Assembly (NCBI RefSeq): GCF_002174125.1
Contig: NZ_NEXX01000002.1
Location: forward strand, 1-64,000
Length of the DNA: 64,000 nucleotides
From: Acinetobacter populi
Lineage (GTDB): Bacteria; Pseudomonadota; Gammaproteobacteria; Pseudomonadales; Moraxellaceae
Reading direction: 5' to 3'
Below are positions 56,738 through 64,000 of this stretch, piece by piece. Below the pieces are notes generated by a model that saw nothing but the letters and a program-made list of their open reading frames with translations, was not told the DNA's origin and ran no database searches. The position numbers and the translations under genes are program-made. Numbering within the stretch: position 1 is the first letter of the stretch; every line of letters begins with the position of its first letter.

Positions 56738-58141
56738 TTAAGCGCCAAGCAGGCTCTGACCGCAAACACGTACCACATTGCCATTTAAGCCGGTAGAGGC
56801 AGTCGAAGCAAAATATGCAATTGTTTCTGCCACATCAACAGGTAAACCACCTTGGCTCATGGAATTCATACGACGACCTGCCTCACGAATTGCAAAAGGA
56901 ATCGCAGCAGTCATTTGTGTTTCAATAAACCCAGGTGCAACTGCATTGATGGTAATACCGTTTTTCAGTGTAGGTGCTGTGAATTTTACCAGTCCAATCA
57001 CACCTGCTTTGGATACTGCATAATTGGTTTGACCCAGATTACCTGCAATACCACTGATTGATGATACACAAATAATACGGCCGTTTTCATTTAAGCCGGC
57101 ATTATTTAGTAAGTAATCATTAACACGTTCATTGGCTGCAAGATTGATATTAATCACCAAATCCCACAATTCTGGTTTCATGTTTGCTAACGTCTTGTCA
57201 CGTGTAACCCCGGCATTATGTACAATAATATCCAGTCCACCTTGAGTCGCAGCGGCAGCCTTGATTTTCTCGCCGGCATCATTTGCTGTAATATCCAGTG
57301 TCAGAACAGAACCACCAATCTCATTTGCAACCCGCTCAAGATCGGCCTGTTGTTGAGGAACATCAAGACAAATCACATGTGCGCCATCTCGTGCCAGAAC
57401 ATGTGCGATTGCTTCACCAATACCGCGGCTGGCACCGGTCACCACAGCAGTTTTCCCCGCCAATGGCTGTGCCCAATCAACTTCTACTGTTTTTGCCTTG
57501 GAGACACGAATCACCTGACCAGACACATAGGCAGATCGTGGAGATAATAGAAAACGTAAAGTGGATTCAATATTGTCCTGTGCATCCTGATCGACATAGA
57601 CCAACTCTGCGGCAATACCCTTTTTAAACTCTTTACCGACAGATTTCACAAAACCTTCCAGCGCTCGCTGTGCAGTCGCAGCAGCCACACTCTTGGCAGT
57701 TTCCGGTGAAATCCCAATCACTATGACCCGACCTGATGTCTGAATCTGACGAGCAACTGGATGAAAAAAATCATATAGTGCTTTTAATTGCTCGGCATTT
57801 TCAATACCTGAAGCATCGAACACCAATGCTTTAAATCTAGACTCTTTATCACCCTGATTCAAAGCACGAAGATTTAAACCCACAGACGCTGCGGCCTGTT
57901 GAAGTTCATTGTTGTCGCCCGCATGATTACCGGCATAAACATCTGCATGAATATTGCTTAGCACCTGACTAATGGACGCAGTCAAATGGCTATTTGGCGC
58001 AGCACCGAATAATACTGCCCCTTGAATTACGGGTTGACCTGCCTGAAAACGGTTCAGCTCAATTGGAGATGGTAAGCCTAAATTTTTAATGACAAACTTA
58101 CCGATAGGTGATTTTGCAAATGTTTGATACTGATCAGTCAT
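56738..58141 (-). CDS. 3-oxoacyl-ACP/CoA reductase, high-molecular-weight FabG (FabG4-like)
   Basis: 467 residues. An N-terminal degenerate flavodoxin-like Rossmann domain (1-215) precedes an active short-chain reductase domain: GASRGIG near residue 237 binds NAD(P)H, the catalytic Ser is in CVSSISGIAG near 353, and YAVSKAG carries Tyr and Lys near 366. HMW FabG of this type in Mycobacterium and other bacteria uses NADH and longer acyl chains. It precedes the MaoC gene and faces the thiolase gene, so the three may act on 3-hydroxyacyl chains. Confidence 0.92.
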   Translation of the reverse strand: MTDQYQTFAKSPIGKFVIKNLGLPSPIELNRFQAGQPVIQGAVLFGAAPNSHLTASISQVLSNIHADVYAGNHAGDNNELQQAAASVGLNLRALNQGDKESRFKALVFDASGIENAEQLKALYDFFHPVARQIQTSGRVIVIGISPETAKSVAAATAQRALEGFVKSVGKEFKKGIAAELVYVDQDAQDNIESTLRFLLSPRSAYVSGQVIRVSKAKTVEVDWAQPLAGKTAVVTGASRGIGEAIAHVLARDGAHVICLDVPQQQADLERVANEIGGSVLTLDITANDAGEKIKAAAATQGGLDIIVHNAGVTRDKTLANMKPELWDLVININLAANERVNDYLLNNAGLNENGRIICVSSISGIAGNLGQTNYAVSKAGVIGLVKFTAPTLKNGITINAVAPGFIETQMTAAIPFAIREAGRRMNSMSQGGLPVDVAETIAYFASTASTGLNGNVVRVCGQSLLGA

Positions 58142-58259
58142 GACAATTTCTCTTTTTTTGAAGCCAGAAACAAAACAATTCTCTTCGATACAATACCTTT
58201 CAGCCGAGGCATTGAAAAATATTCAATCCATACAATCTGGACATAGAAGAATTTTATAA

Positions 58260-58526
58260 GGGTCTGTTAATATTTCATAAATGGATTGCGTTGTCGGCTA
58301 AAATTTCTTCAGACTAGGCACAAAGCGAAGGCAATGGCTATTCCCTTGTCGAGCTTTGTAACGACGTATGGGGGAATTTTAGCCACAACCCTTCGGGACA
58401 GGGTCGTTTTTTGCCGCTACGTCGTTATGAATAGTTCATTTAGAATAACTAAATCTCACTATTCATGCCTAGTATCGCCTTAAAAACGGCCACTGTCGCA
58501 AACATAGACGAAATGTTAACAGACCC
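58260..58526. mobile_element. MITE-like non-coding element, 267 bp, with 17-bp terminal inverted repeats
   Basis: Ends are GGGTCTGTTAATATTTC (58260-58276) and GAAATGTTAACAGACCC (58510-58526), complementary at 16 of 17 positions. Internal stems nest inside: GGCTAAAATT (58296-58305) with 58375-58384, ACTAGGCA (58313-58320) with 58466-58473, AACGACGTA (58360-58368) with 58418-58426, ATGAATAGT (58427-58435) with 58458-58466. No transposase or convincing ORF. Target duplication not certain. It lies between the divergent fabG and thiolase genes. Confidence 0.78.
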
Positions 58527-58667
58527 TACTCTTGTATGATACTTGAGTCTAAAATCTTAAGACTTGACCTGATTGCCTTATTCTGTGTCATTCCAGTCAA
58601 TACGAGCATGTCCAGTTTATGCTAATGTTATGCCCATAAGACACATTAAAATGCTTGGAAAAGCCTT

Positions 58668-60233
58668 ATGAGCAAACCCACTCAAGAACATTCAGCACAG
58701 TCAGACACGGTCGGCAAAGAGGTGTCAGAAACATCAACCAGCACATCTAAAGCCGTGCAAAAATCGTCTGAAGCGAAAATAGCCAGTCGTAGCCCAAATC
58801 GTCGTAAAGTTGCGGCAAAACCAGCGTCAGCATCTGATCAAACAGCTACGCCACAAAAAAGTTCTACCAAAGTTGCAGCAACAAAAGCCGCGACCACACG
58901 TCGCAGCCACGCTTCAACTTCCACCACTTCTCCTAAACAACAGGAACAAGCCATGAGTCAAAATTCTATTCGTCGTGTCGCCATTATCGGTGGTAATCGT
59001 ATTCCGTTTGCCCGTTCAAATGGAAAATATTTTACTGCATCAAATATGGATATGTTGACGGCGGCTTTGAATGGTTTAATTGAACGCTACAACCTGCAAG
59101 GTCAACGTCTAGGTGAAGTTGTGGCTGGCGCAGTATTGAAACATAGCCGTGATTTCAATATGACACGGGAATGCGTATTAAGTACAGCGCTTGCACCAGA
59201 AACCCCTGCATATGATATTCAACAGGCATGTGGCACAGGCTTACAAGCTGCTTTTCTGGTGGCCAACAAAATTGCGCTTGGACAAATCGAAGTCGGAATC
59301 GCAGGTGGTGTGGACACTACTTCTGATGCACCGATTGCCTTTGGTGATGGTTTACGTAAAGCATTGCTTGAATTAAATATTGCCAAAACCGCAAAAGACC
59401 GTTTAAAAGCACTGACCAAAATCAATGTCAAAGATTTACTGGATGCGCCTAAAAATGGCGAACCACGTACCGGACTTGCTATGGGTGATCATGCTGCCAT
59501 TACTGCACTGGAATGGGATATTCGTCGTGAAGATCAGGATGAGCTGGCTGCGGCTTCCCATCAAAAAATGGCAAAAGCCTATGAAGAAGGTTTCTTTGAT
59601 GATCTGATTACACCATTTTTAGGACTGGATCGTGATAATAACTTACGTCCGGATTCAACTGCTGAAAAATTGGCAAAGTTAAAGCCTGTTTTTGGTAAGG
59701 GTGAACATGCAACCATGACTGCTGGTAACTCTACACCATTGACCGATGGTGCTTCCTGTGTCCTGCTTGCATCAGAGGAATGGGCCAAAGCAAATGGACA
59801 TGAAGTGTTGGCTTATTTAACCTTCTCCGAAACTGCTGCGGTAGATTTTGTGAATAAAAAAGAAGGTCTGCTCATGGCACCGGCCTATGCTGTACCCCGT
59901 ATGCTAGAGCGTGCTGGACTTAAACTTCAGGATTTTGATTATTATGAAATTCATGAAGCTTTTGCCTCACAGGTATTGGCAACATTAAAAGCATGGGAAG
60001 ATCCAGCATTCTGTAAAGAACGTTTGGGTCTTGATGCCCCACTTGGCGCCATTGATCGTACGAAATTGAATGTAAAAGGTTCTTCACTTGCTGCTGGACA
60101 TCCATTTGCTGCAACAGGTGGTCGTATTATTGCAACCGCAGCAAAACTGTTAAATCAAAAAGGATCTGGCCGAGTGCTGGTATCAATTTGTGCTGCTGGT
60201 GGACAAGGTGTGGTTGCCATCATTGAAAAATAA
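58668..60233 (+). CDS. Acetyl-CoA acetyltransferase/thiolase family protein with N-terminal low-complexity extension
   Basis: 521 residues as drawn. Residues ~96 on form a thiolase: VAIIGGNRIPFARS, catalytic Cys in IQQACGTGLQAAF near 187, His in DYYEIHEAFASQ near 427, and the second Cys in SICAAGGQGVVAI at the end. The first ~95 residues are Ser/Thr/Ala/Lys-rich without a fold. An internal ATG (58953, MSQNSIRRVAIIGG) has AGGAA 7 bases upstream and starts exactly at the fold, so a short form may be the main product. It may condense or cleave acyl-CoA alongside the divergent FabG/MaoC. Confidence 0.9.
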   Translation: MSKPTQEHSAQSDTVGKEVSETSTSTSKAVQKSSEAKIASRSPNRRKVAAKPASASDQTATPQKSSTKVAATKAATTRRSHASTSTTSPKQQEQAMSQNSIRRVAIIGGNRIPFARSNGKYFTASNMDMLTAALNGLIERYNLQGQRLGEVVAGAVLKHSRDFNMTRECVLSTALAPETPAYDIQQACGTGLQAAFLVANKIALGQIEVGIAGGVDTTSDAPIAFGDGLRKALLELNIAKTAKDRLKALTKINVKDLLDAPKNGEPRTGLAMGDHAAITALEWDIRREDQDELAAASHQKMAKAYEEGFFDDLITPFLGLDRDNNLRPDSTAEKLAKLKPVFGKGEHATMTAGNSTPLTDGASCVLLASEEWAKANGHEVLAYLTFSETAAVDFVNKKEGLLMAPAYAVPRMLERAGLKLQDFDYYEIHEAFASQVLATLKAWEDPAFCKERLGLDAPLGAIDRTKLNVKGSSLAAGHPFAATGGRIIATAAKLLNQKGSGRVLVSICAAGGQGVVAIIEK

Positions 60234-60257
60234 CCACAGCATCGTTTGACTTTTTAG

Positions 60258-60285
60258 AGCTGTCTCTCAAGAGACAGCTTTTTTA
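60258..60285 (+). terminator. Rho-independent terminator after the thiolase gene
   Basis: AGCTGTCTC (60258-60266), loop TCAA, GAGACAGCT (60271-60279), followed by TTTTTT. Confidence 0.92.
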
Positions 60286-60456
60286 TTTGTCTATGATAAT
60301 GCGGTATAAAAATTGCTTATTTATTTCATAAGTACTAAAAAAGCTAAATAATGCTAAAAAAGTTTAGAATTTTATATTTTTTTTTAGTAATATGTATCAC
60401 GACACAATGTAATGACAACGTATAATCATAGTCAAGTATTGATGGGGTCTATTGCG

Positions 60457-60720
60457 ATGGCTAAGACAGAAGTCTATCAAATTCGCCTAGATAGCGAAGA
60501 AAAGAAGCAAGCATTTGCAGTATTTAAGCAACTCGGACTAACGCCTGCGCAAGCAATCCGTATGTTTTTCCGTCAGGTTGTTTTAACACAGTCTATTCCC
60601 TTTAACATTGAGAATAAGGCAACATTTACGCCTATTCCTGAGCGGGAAAATGTACCCGAAGAAAACCATCAGGATCTATTTCTGGAGTTAGATCAAATCC
60701 TGAATTCCAAGCAACAATAA
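60457..60720 (+). CDS. RelB/DinJ-family antitoxin, no partner toxin visible
   Basis: 87 residues with a ribbon-helix-helix N-terminus (MAKTEVYQIRLDSEEKKQAF) and the DinJ/RelB signature GLTPAQAIRMFFRQVVLTQSIPF. In a type II toxin-antitoxin pair it would neutralise a YafQ/RelE-like ribonuclease and repress its own promoter. No such toxin follows; the next gene, 105 bp on, is a GNAT acetyltransferase. ATG at 60457 is preceded by GGGG; the frame extends to 60412. Upstream is a run of poor sequence with a TATAAT at 60421. Confidence 0.85.
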   Translation: MAKTEVYQIRLDSEEKKQAFAVFKQLGLTPAQAIRMFFRQVVLTQSIPFNIENKATFTPIPERENVPEENHQDLFLELDQILNSKQQ

Positions 60721-60825
60721 TCGTAACTATTTATTTCGTTGCATTTTTTCACAATATGTTGTTTTCCTATTAAATTCTTTTTGTATATGCTCGGATAAAA
60801 CAATGCAAGAATAAGGAATGAATTG

Positions 60826-61266
60826 ATGATTGTACGACAGGCTACGGAAACGGATATCCCTTTATTGACCGTGCTGTTTGATGAATATCGACAATTTTAT
60901 GGCAGTTCGAGTAATTTAGAACAAACACAACAATTTTTATATAAACGCTTCAAAAACAAACAAAGTGTGATCTTTATTAGTCTAAAAGATGATGTCATTG
61001 TTGGCTTTATCGTACTTTATCTTGGCTTTTCCACCGCCGAATGTGCCGAATATTATATTCTCGATGACACCTATGTTACCCCAAGTTATCGCCGACAAGG
61101 GGCAGCACATCAGTTGATCGACACAGCAATTTTATATGCAAGACAGCAAAAGGCTTTGCGAATCAGCTTACAAACCTCAGGTGATAATATTGCTGCCAAA
61201 ATACTGTATGAAAAACTCGGCTTTGTCCTAGATGAAGAGTTTGACACCTATCACTGCTTTCTTTAA
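60826..61266 (+). CDS. GNAT-family N-acetyltransferase
   Basis: 146 residues of the Gcn5-related acetyltransferase fold. The acetyl-CoA motif is DDTYVTPSYRRQGAAHQLID near residue 82 (R-R-Q-G-A), followed by LRISLQTSGDNIAAKILYEKLGF. The acceptor is unknown. ATG at 60826 has AAGGA upstream; TTG at 60823 is also in frame. It could be an unrelated enzyme next to the antitoxin. GNAT toxins (TacT/AtaT) usually pair with DUF1778 antitoxins, not with DinJ/RelB types. Confidence 0.87.
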   Translation: MIVRQATETDIPLLTVLFDEYRQFYGSSSNLEQTQQFLYKRFKNKQSVIFISLKDDVIVGFIVLYLGFSTAECAEYYILDDTYVTPSYRRQGAAHQLIDTAILYARQQKALRISLQTSGDNIAAKILYEKLGFVLDEEFDTYHCFL

Positions 61267-61983
61267 TTACGTAGATTCAACTTGTTTTAGCAACTGGACG
61301 TCTTCTGGCAAAAGATAACACCATTCGCCCATTGCCAGATCCAGTTGCTCAAGCGTCAATTGACCAATTTGATCACGGTGTAAATGTATCACCTCATTAT
61401 CTACAGCATGTAGCATGCGCTTGACCTGATGATAAACACCCTGATCAATGGCAAAACGTAGTTTATAAGCCTCAAGTTGAGTGATTGAATGCGCGGCAAA
61501 GACACCTTTTTCATTTTTCAGGCTAATACCCTGCGCAAGTTTTTCAATCTGTGTTTGGGTAATTTCATTTTCTGTTTCAATGACATAGTATTTGGATACA
61601 TGCTTTCTTGGATGCGTAAGCTGATGCAAAAACTGACCATCATCGGTGAATAATAATAAGCCTGTAGTGTCCTGATCCAACCGCCCTACAGTTTGAATAT
61701 TTCTGGCCAATAGCTCATCTGGAAAAAAATCAAAAACACTCAAATGCTGTTGTGGTCGGTGTGAACATTCGTAATTTTGTGGTTTATTTAAGGCAATATA
61801 CACCTGTTCACGATATAAATAATCTTGTGCAAATACCGAAAAAGTTAAATCTGTGGTTTCAAATTTTGCCTTAACATCCATAATGACCTGTCCATCAATA
61901 CGGACATGACCTTGACGAATTAACTGCTGACAATGTTTACGTGAACCAATCCCTTGAGATTGTAAGATTTTATCAAGTTGCAC
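61267..61983 (-). CDS. rsuA: 16S rRNA pseudouridine(516) synthase RsuA
   Basis: 238-residue RsuA-family pseudouridine synthase, which isomerises U516 of 16S rRNA. It has an N-terminal S4 RNA-binding domain (LDKILQSQGIGSRKHCQQLIRQG near the start, split by window convention) and the catalytic domain with Asp in GRLDQDTTGLLLFTDDG near 102. E. coli RsuA has 231 residues. The start is GTG at 61983. Other members of the family (RluE/RluF) are alternatives; length and lack of tail fit RsuA best. Confidence 0.85.
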   Translation of the reverse strand: MQLDKILQSQGIGSRKHCQQLIRQGHVRIDGQVIMDVKAKFETTDLTFSVFAQDYLYREQVYIALNKPQNYECSHRPQQHLSVFDFFPDELLARNIQTVGRLDQDTTGLLLFTDDGQFLHQLTHPRKHVSKYYVIETENEITQTQIEKLAQGISLKNEKGVFAAHSITQLEAYKLRFAIDQGVYHQVKRMLHAVDNEVIHLHRDQIGQLTLEQLDLAMGEWCYLLPEDVQLLKQVEST

Positions 61984-62111
61984 AATGACCCTAATACATT
62001 TTCATTTTGGCGGTCATTATATAATAACACCGCAACGCAGTTTAGGACTTGACAATGATGGATGATAATTTTTAGCATGTATTTTCGATAAACATAGCTG
62101 AAATCTATACG

Positions 62112-62618
62112 ATGAATAAAATACGATATGCACTGCTTCTTACTTTTGCCCTTCCCTGTATGGCTTTTGCACAACCTGCAAGTGAACAATCCGTTCGTGA
62201 ATTACTTAAAATCACCAAATCTGAACAAATGATTGATGCGGTGAATGCACAAATGGAAAGTATTATTGCTGCCTCCATGAAAAATATAGAACAGGATCAG
62301 GACAAGCCTTTAAATGACAAACAACAAAAAGCATTAAAAGATTTTGCAGCGAAAGTGGCAAAAATTATGGGCAATACCATGCAATGGTCGGAAATCGAAG
62401 CAGACATGATAAGAATTTATGCCAATAGTTTTAATCAGGAAGAAATTAATGGCATGATTAACTTTTATAAAACCCCGGTAGGTCAAGCCACCATTGAGAA
62501 GATGCCTGTGGTCATGCAACAAAGTATAGAAATGGGACAAAACTTATCGCAGCGTGCCATGCCACAAATTCAGCAAGCAGCCCAAGAGCTACAAAAAGAG
62601 ATGAAAGCTGCTGAATAA
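62112..62618 (+). CDS. DUF2059 domain periplasmic protein
   Basis: 168 residues. Signal peptide 1-20 (LLTFALPCMAFAQ). The mature part is an all-helical DUF2059 domain: LLKITKSEQMIDAVNAQMES near residue 30 and the hallmark EINGMINFYKTPVGQATIEKM, split here at about residue 113-133. Function unknown; related proteins are found in many gamma-proteobacteria. The gene is divergent from rsuA and convergent with lysS, with a strong terminator between. Confidence 0.87.
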   Translation: MNKIRYALLLTFALPCMAFAQPASEQSVRELLKITKSEQMIDAVNAQMESIIAASMKNIEQDQDKPLNDKQQKALKDFAAKVAKIMGNTMQWSEIEADMIRIYANSFNQEEINGMINFYKTPVGQATIEKMPVVMQQSIEMGQNLSQRAMPQIQQAAQELQKEMKAAE

Positions 62619-62667
62619 CTGAATCTCTAAACGAATACATCTGTACAATCATAAAAAGCAATACCAT

Positions 62668-62698
62668 AAAAAAAGCAACCGTAATAGGTTGCTTTTTT
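62668..62698. terminator. Bidirectional Rho-independent terminator
   Basis: AAAAAAAGCAACC (62668-62680), 6-nt loop, GGTTGCTTTTTT (62687-62698). It serves the DUF2059 gene (plus) and lysS (minus). Confidence 0.92.
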
Positions 62699-62713
62699 AA
62701 CTTACAGTATTTT

Positions 62714-64000
62714 TTAGATGTCTTTACGACGCATATGTGGGAATAAAATCACATCACGAATACTTGGGGCATCTGCAAATAACATCACCAAACGGTCAAT
62801 CCCAATGCCTTCACCGGCAGTTGGTGGTAAACCATATTCCAGTGCTTCGATAAAGTCTGCATCATAGTGCATGGCTTCATCATCACCTGCATCTTTTTCG
62901 GCCACTTGTGCCTGAAAACGCTCTGCCTGATCAATTGGGTCATTTAATTCGCTAAATCCATTGGCAAGTTCACGACCACCAATAAAGAATTCGAAACGGT
63001 CTGTAATATGTGGATTTTCGTCATTACGACGTGCAAGTGGTGAAGTTTCCGCAGGATATTCGGCAATAAATGTCGGTTGACGTAATTTGGTTTCTACGGT
63101 TTCTTCAAATACGATGGTTTGTAACTTACCTAAACCAAATCCGGGTTTTACCTGTTCCTTGAGTTGTTCACTAACAAACTTGGCCAGAAACTCACGATCA
63201 TTCACATTTTCCGCAGTAAATTCTGGATTATGTTCAAGAATTGCATCAAACATGGAAATTTTCTTGAATGGACCTTTAAAACTATAAACTTCGCCCTGAT
63301 ACGGTACATCTGTTGTTCCCAGAATATCCAGTGCAAGTTTTTCCAGCATGTTCTCGGTCAGGTTCATCAAATCTTTATAATCTGCATAAGCCTGATAGAA
63401 TTCAATCATGGTAAATTCTGGATTATGACGGGTTGAAACACCTTCATTACGGAAGTTACGGTTGATTTCAAATACGCGTTCAAATCCACCAACCACCAGA
63501 CGTTTTAAATAAAGTTCAGGTGCAATACGCAAAAACAATGGCATATCCAGCGCATTATGATGCGTCTCAAACGGACGAGCAGAAGCACCACCAGGAATAA
63601 CATGCATCATTGGGGTTTCAACTTCCATAAAACGCTCATTGCTTAAATATGTCCGAATCCCGGACACCACTTTGGCACGAATTTCAAATGTTTTGCGTGT
63701 TTCCTCATTCACAATCAGATCAAGATAACGCTTACGATATTTGACTTCTGTATCAGTTAAACCATGAAATTTATCTGGCAGTGGACGCAGTGATTTAGTC
63801 AAGAGTTCAAAGTGTTCGATATGCACATAGAGATCACCTTTGCCAGAACGACCAATATAGCCCTGAATTGCGATAATATCGCCCAAATCCAGACCCTTGA
63901 TCACATCCAGTACATCTTTATCCAGCTCTTTACGCGGTACATACAGCTGAATACGACCCGTCATGTCCTGAATCACGATAAATGAACCACGATTCAACAT
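62714..64000 (-). CDS. lysS: Lysyl-tRNA synthetase, class II (5' end beyond the window)
   Basis: 428 residues are visible; the enzyme normally has about 505, so the first ~75 residues lie past position 64000. The apparent ATG at 64000 is internal, inside the anticodon-binding OB domain ([15 protein letters not shown]). The class II core follows: YRKRYLDLI, motif 2 [20 protein letters not shown] near visible residue 192, and motif 3 [14 protein letters not shown] near 402. It charges tRNA-Lys using ATP. A terminator lies directly downstream. Confidence 0.97.
   Translation of the reverse strand: MLNRGSFIVIQDMTGRIQLYVPRKELDKDVLDVIKGLDLGDIIAIQGYIGRSGKGDLYVHIEHFELLTKSLRPLPDKFHGLTDTEVKYRKRYLDLIVNEETRKTFEIRAKVVSGIRTYLSNERFMEVETPMMHVIPGGASARPFETHHNALDMPLFLRIAPELYLKRLVVGGFERVFEINRNFRNEGVSTRHNPEFTMIEFYQAYADYKDLMNLTENMLEKLALDILGTTDVPYQGEVYSFKGPFKKISMFDAILEHNPEFTAENVNDREFLAKFVSEQLKEQVKPGFGLGKLQTIVFEETVETKLRQPTFIAEYPAETSPLARRNDENPHITDRFEFFIGGRELANGFSELNDPIDQAERFQAQVAEKDAGDDEAMHYDADFIEALEYGLPPTAGEGIGIDRLVMLFADAPSIRDVILFPHMRRKDI

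Noticed and set aside
60457..61266. Calling the DinJ-like gene and the GNAT gene a toxin-antitoxin operon
   Set aside because: GNAT toxins are normally paired with DUF1778 antitoxins. The gap is 105 bp and the GNAT has its own ribosome-binding site, so the pairing is only reported as a question.
63940..64000. Taking the ATG at 64000 as the lysS start
   Set aside because: It lies inside the OB domain, about 75 residues after the usual N-terminus, so the gene simply runs off the window.

Overview
The window is bacterial chromosome, AT-rich (roughly 40% GC by eye). Gene content and order point to Acinetobacter or a very close Moraxellaceae relative: an alkM/alkR alkane hydroxylase pair, hupB-ppiD, hisZ-purA, a meta-cleavage-type isomerase next to cysN, and protein sequences typical of that genus. 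No rRNA, tRNA, CRISPR array or complete transposase was recognised.

Layout. Positions 1-250 hold a compact attachment-site-like structure: a canonical chromosome-dimer resolution site (dif) at 220-247 on the minus strand, a second dif-like site in the opposite orientation at 98-125, and two strong hairpins in the 94 bp between them. This is the geometry of the folded single-stranded attP of CTX-type filamentous phages, so a Xer-integrated element may end here and continue off the left edge. From 312 to 5 kb come glutaredoxin 2, a small monooxygenase-like protein, a CinA-C protein, a CHMI isomerase and cysDN (sulfate activation; CysN carries what looks like a relic APS kinase domain). From 5 to 10 kb come an amino-acid permease, a CDF zinc exporter, a GDT1/UPF0016 manganese exporter preceded by a yybP-ykoY-type riboswitch, and a lytic transglycosylase lipoprotein. 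From 10 to 20 kb come malate synthase G, ZapE, a divergent AraC regulator/Baeyer-Villiger monooxygenase pair, a META/DUF4377 lipoprotein, a DODA-type dioxygenase, a MocR regulator and a small lipoprotein.

From 20 to 30 kb come glyA, sodB, a Nif3-like protein, an AlgW/DegS-type periplasmic protease, divergent alkM and alkR, ppiD, hupB and a phasin-like protein. From 30 to 37 kb come an SCP2/UbiJ-like membrane protein and the complete isc operon (iscR-iscS-iscU-iscA-hscB-hscA-fdx), with an IscR-type operator overlapping its promoter. From 37 to 47 kb come a MASE2-type class III cyclase, a HIT-like protein, mfd and two TonB-dependent siderophore receptors, each with a Fur box. From 47 to 56 kb come trmA, two tandem paralogous small proteins of unknown function, purA, hisZ, a GFA-like protein, a BepA-like metalloprotease, an EstB-like serine hydrolase and an unknown small protein. 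From 56 to 60 kb a MaoC hydratase and a long FabG face a thiolase across a gap that carries a 267-bp MITE-like element. From 60 to 64 kb come a DinJ/RelB-like antitoxin without an evident toxin, a GNAT acetyltransferase, rsuA, a DUF2059 protein and the 3' part of lysS, cut by the window end.

Most of the window is housekeeping or core metabolism. The parts that look accessory or unusual are the dif/attP-like left edge, the paralogous small genes at 48.3-48.8 kb, the MITE-like element, the orphan antitoxin, the vestigial kinase domain on CysN and the in-frame reading frame behind the transglycosylase stop codon.
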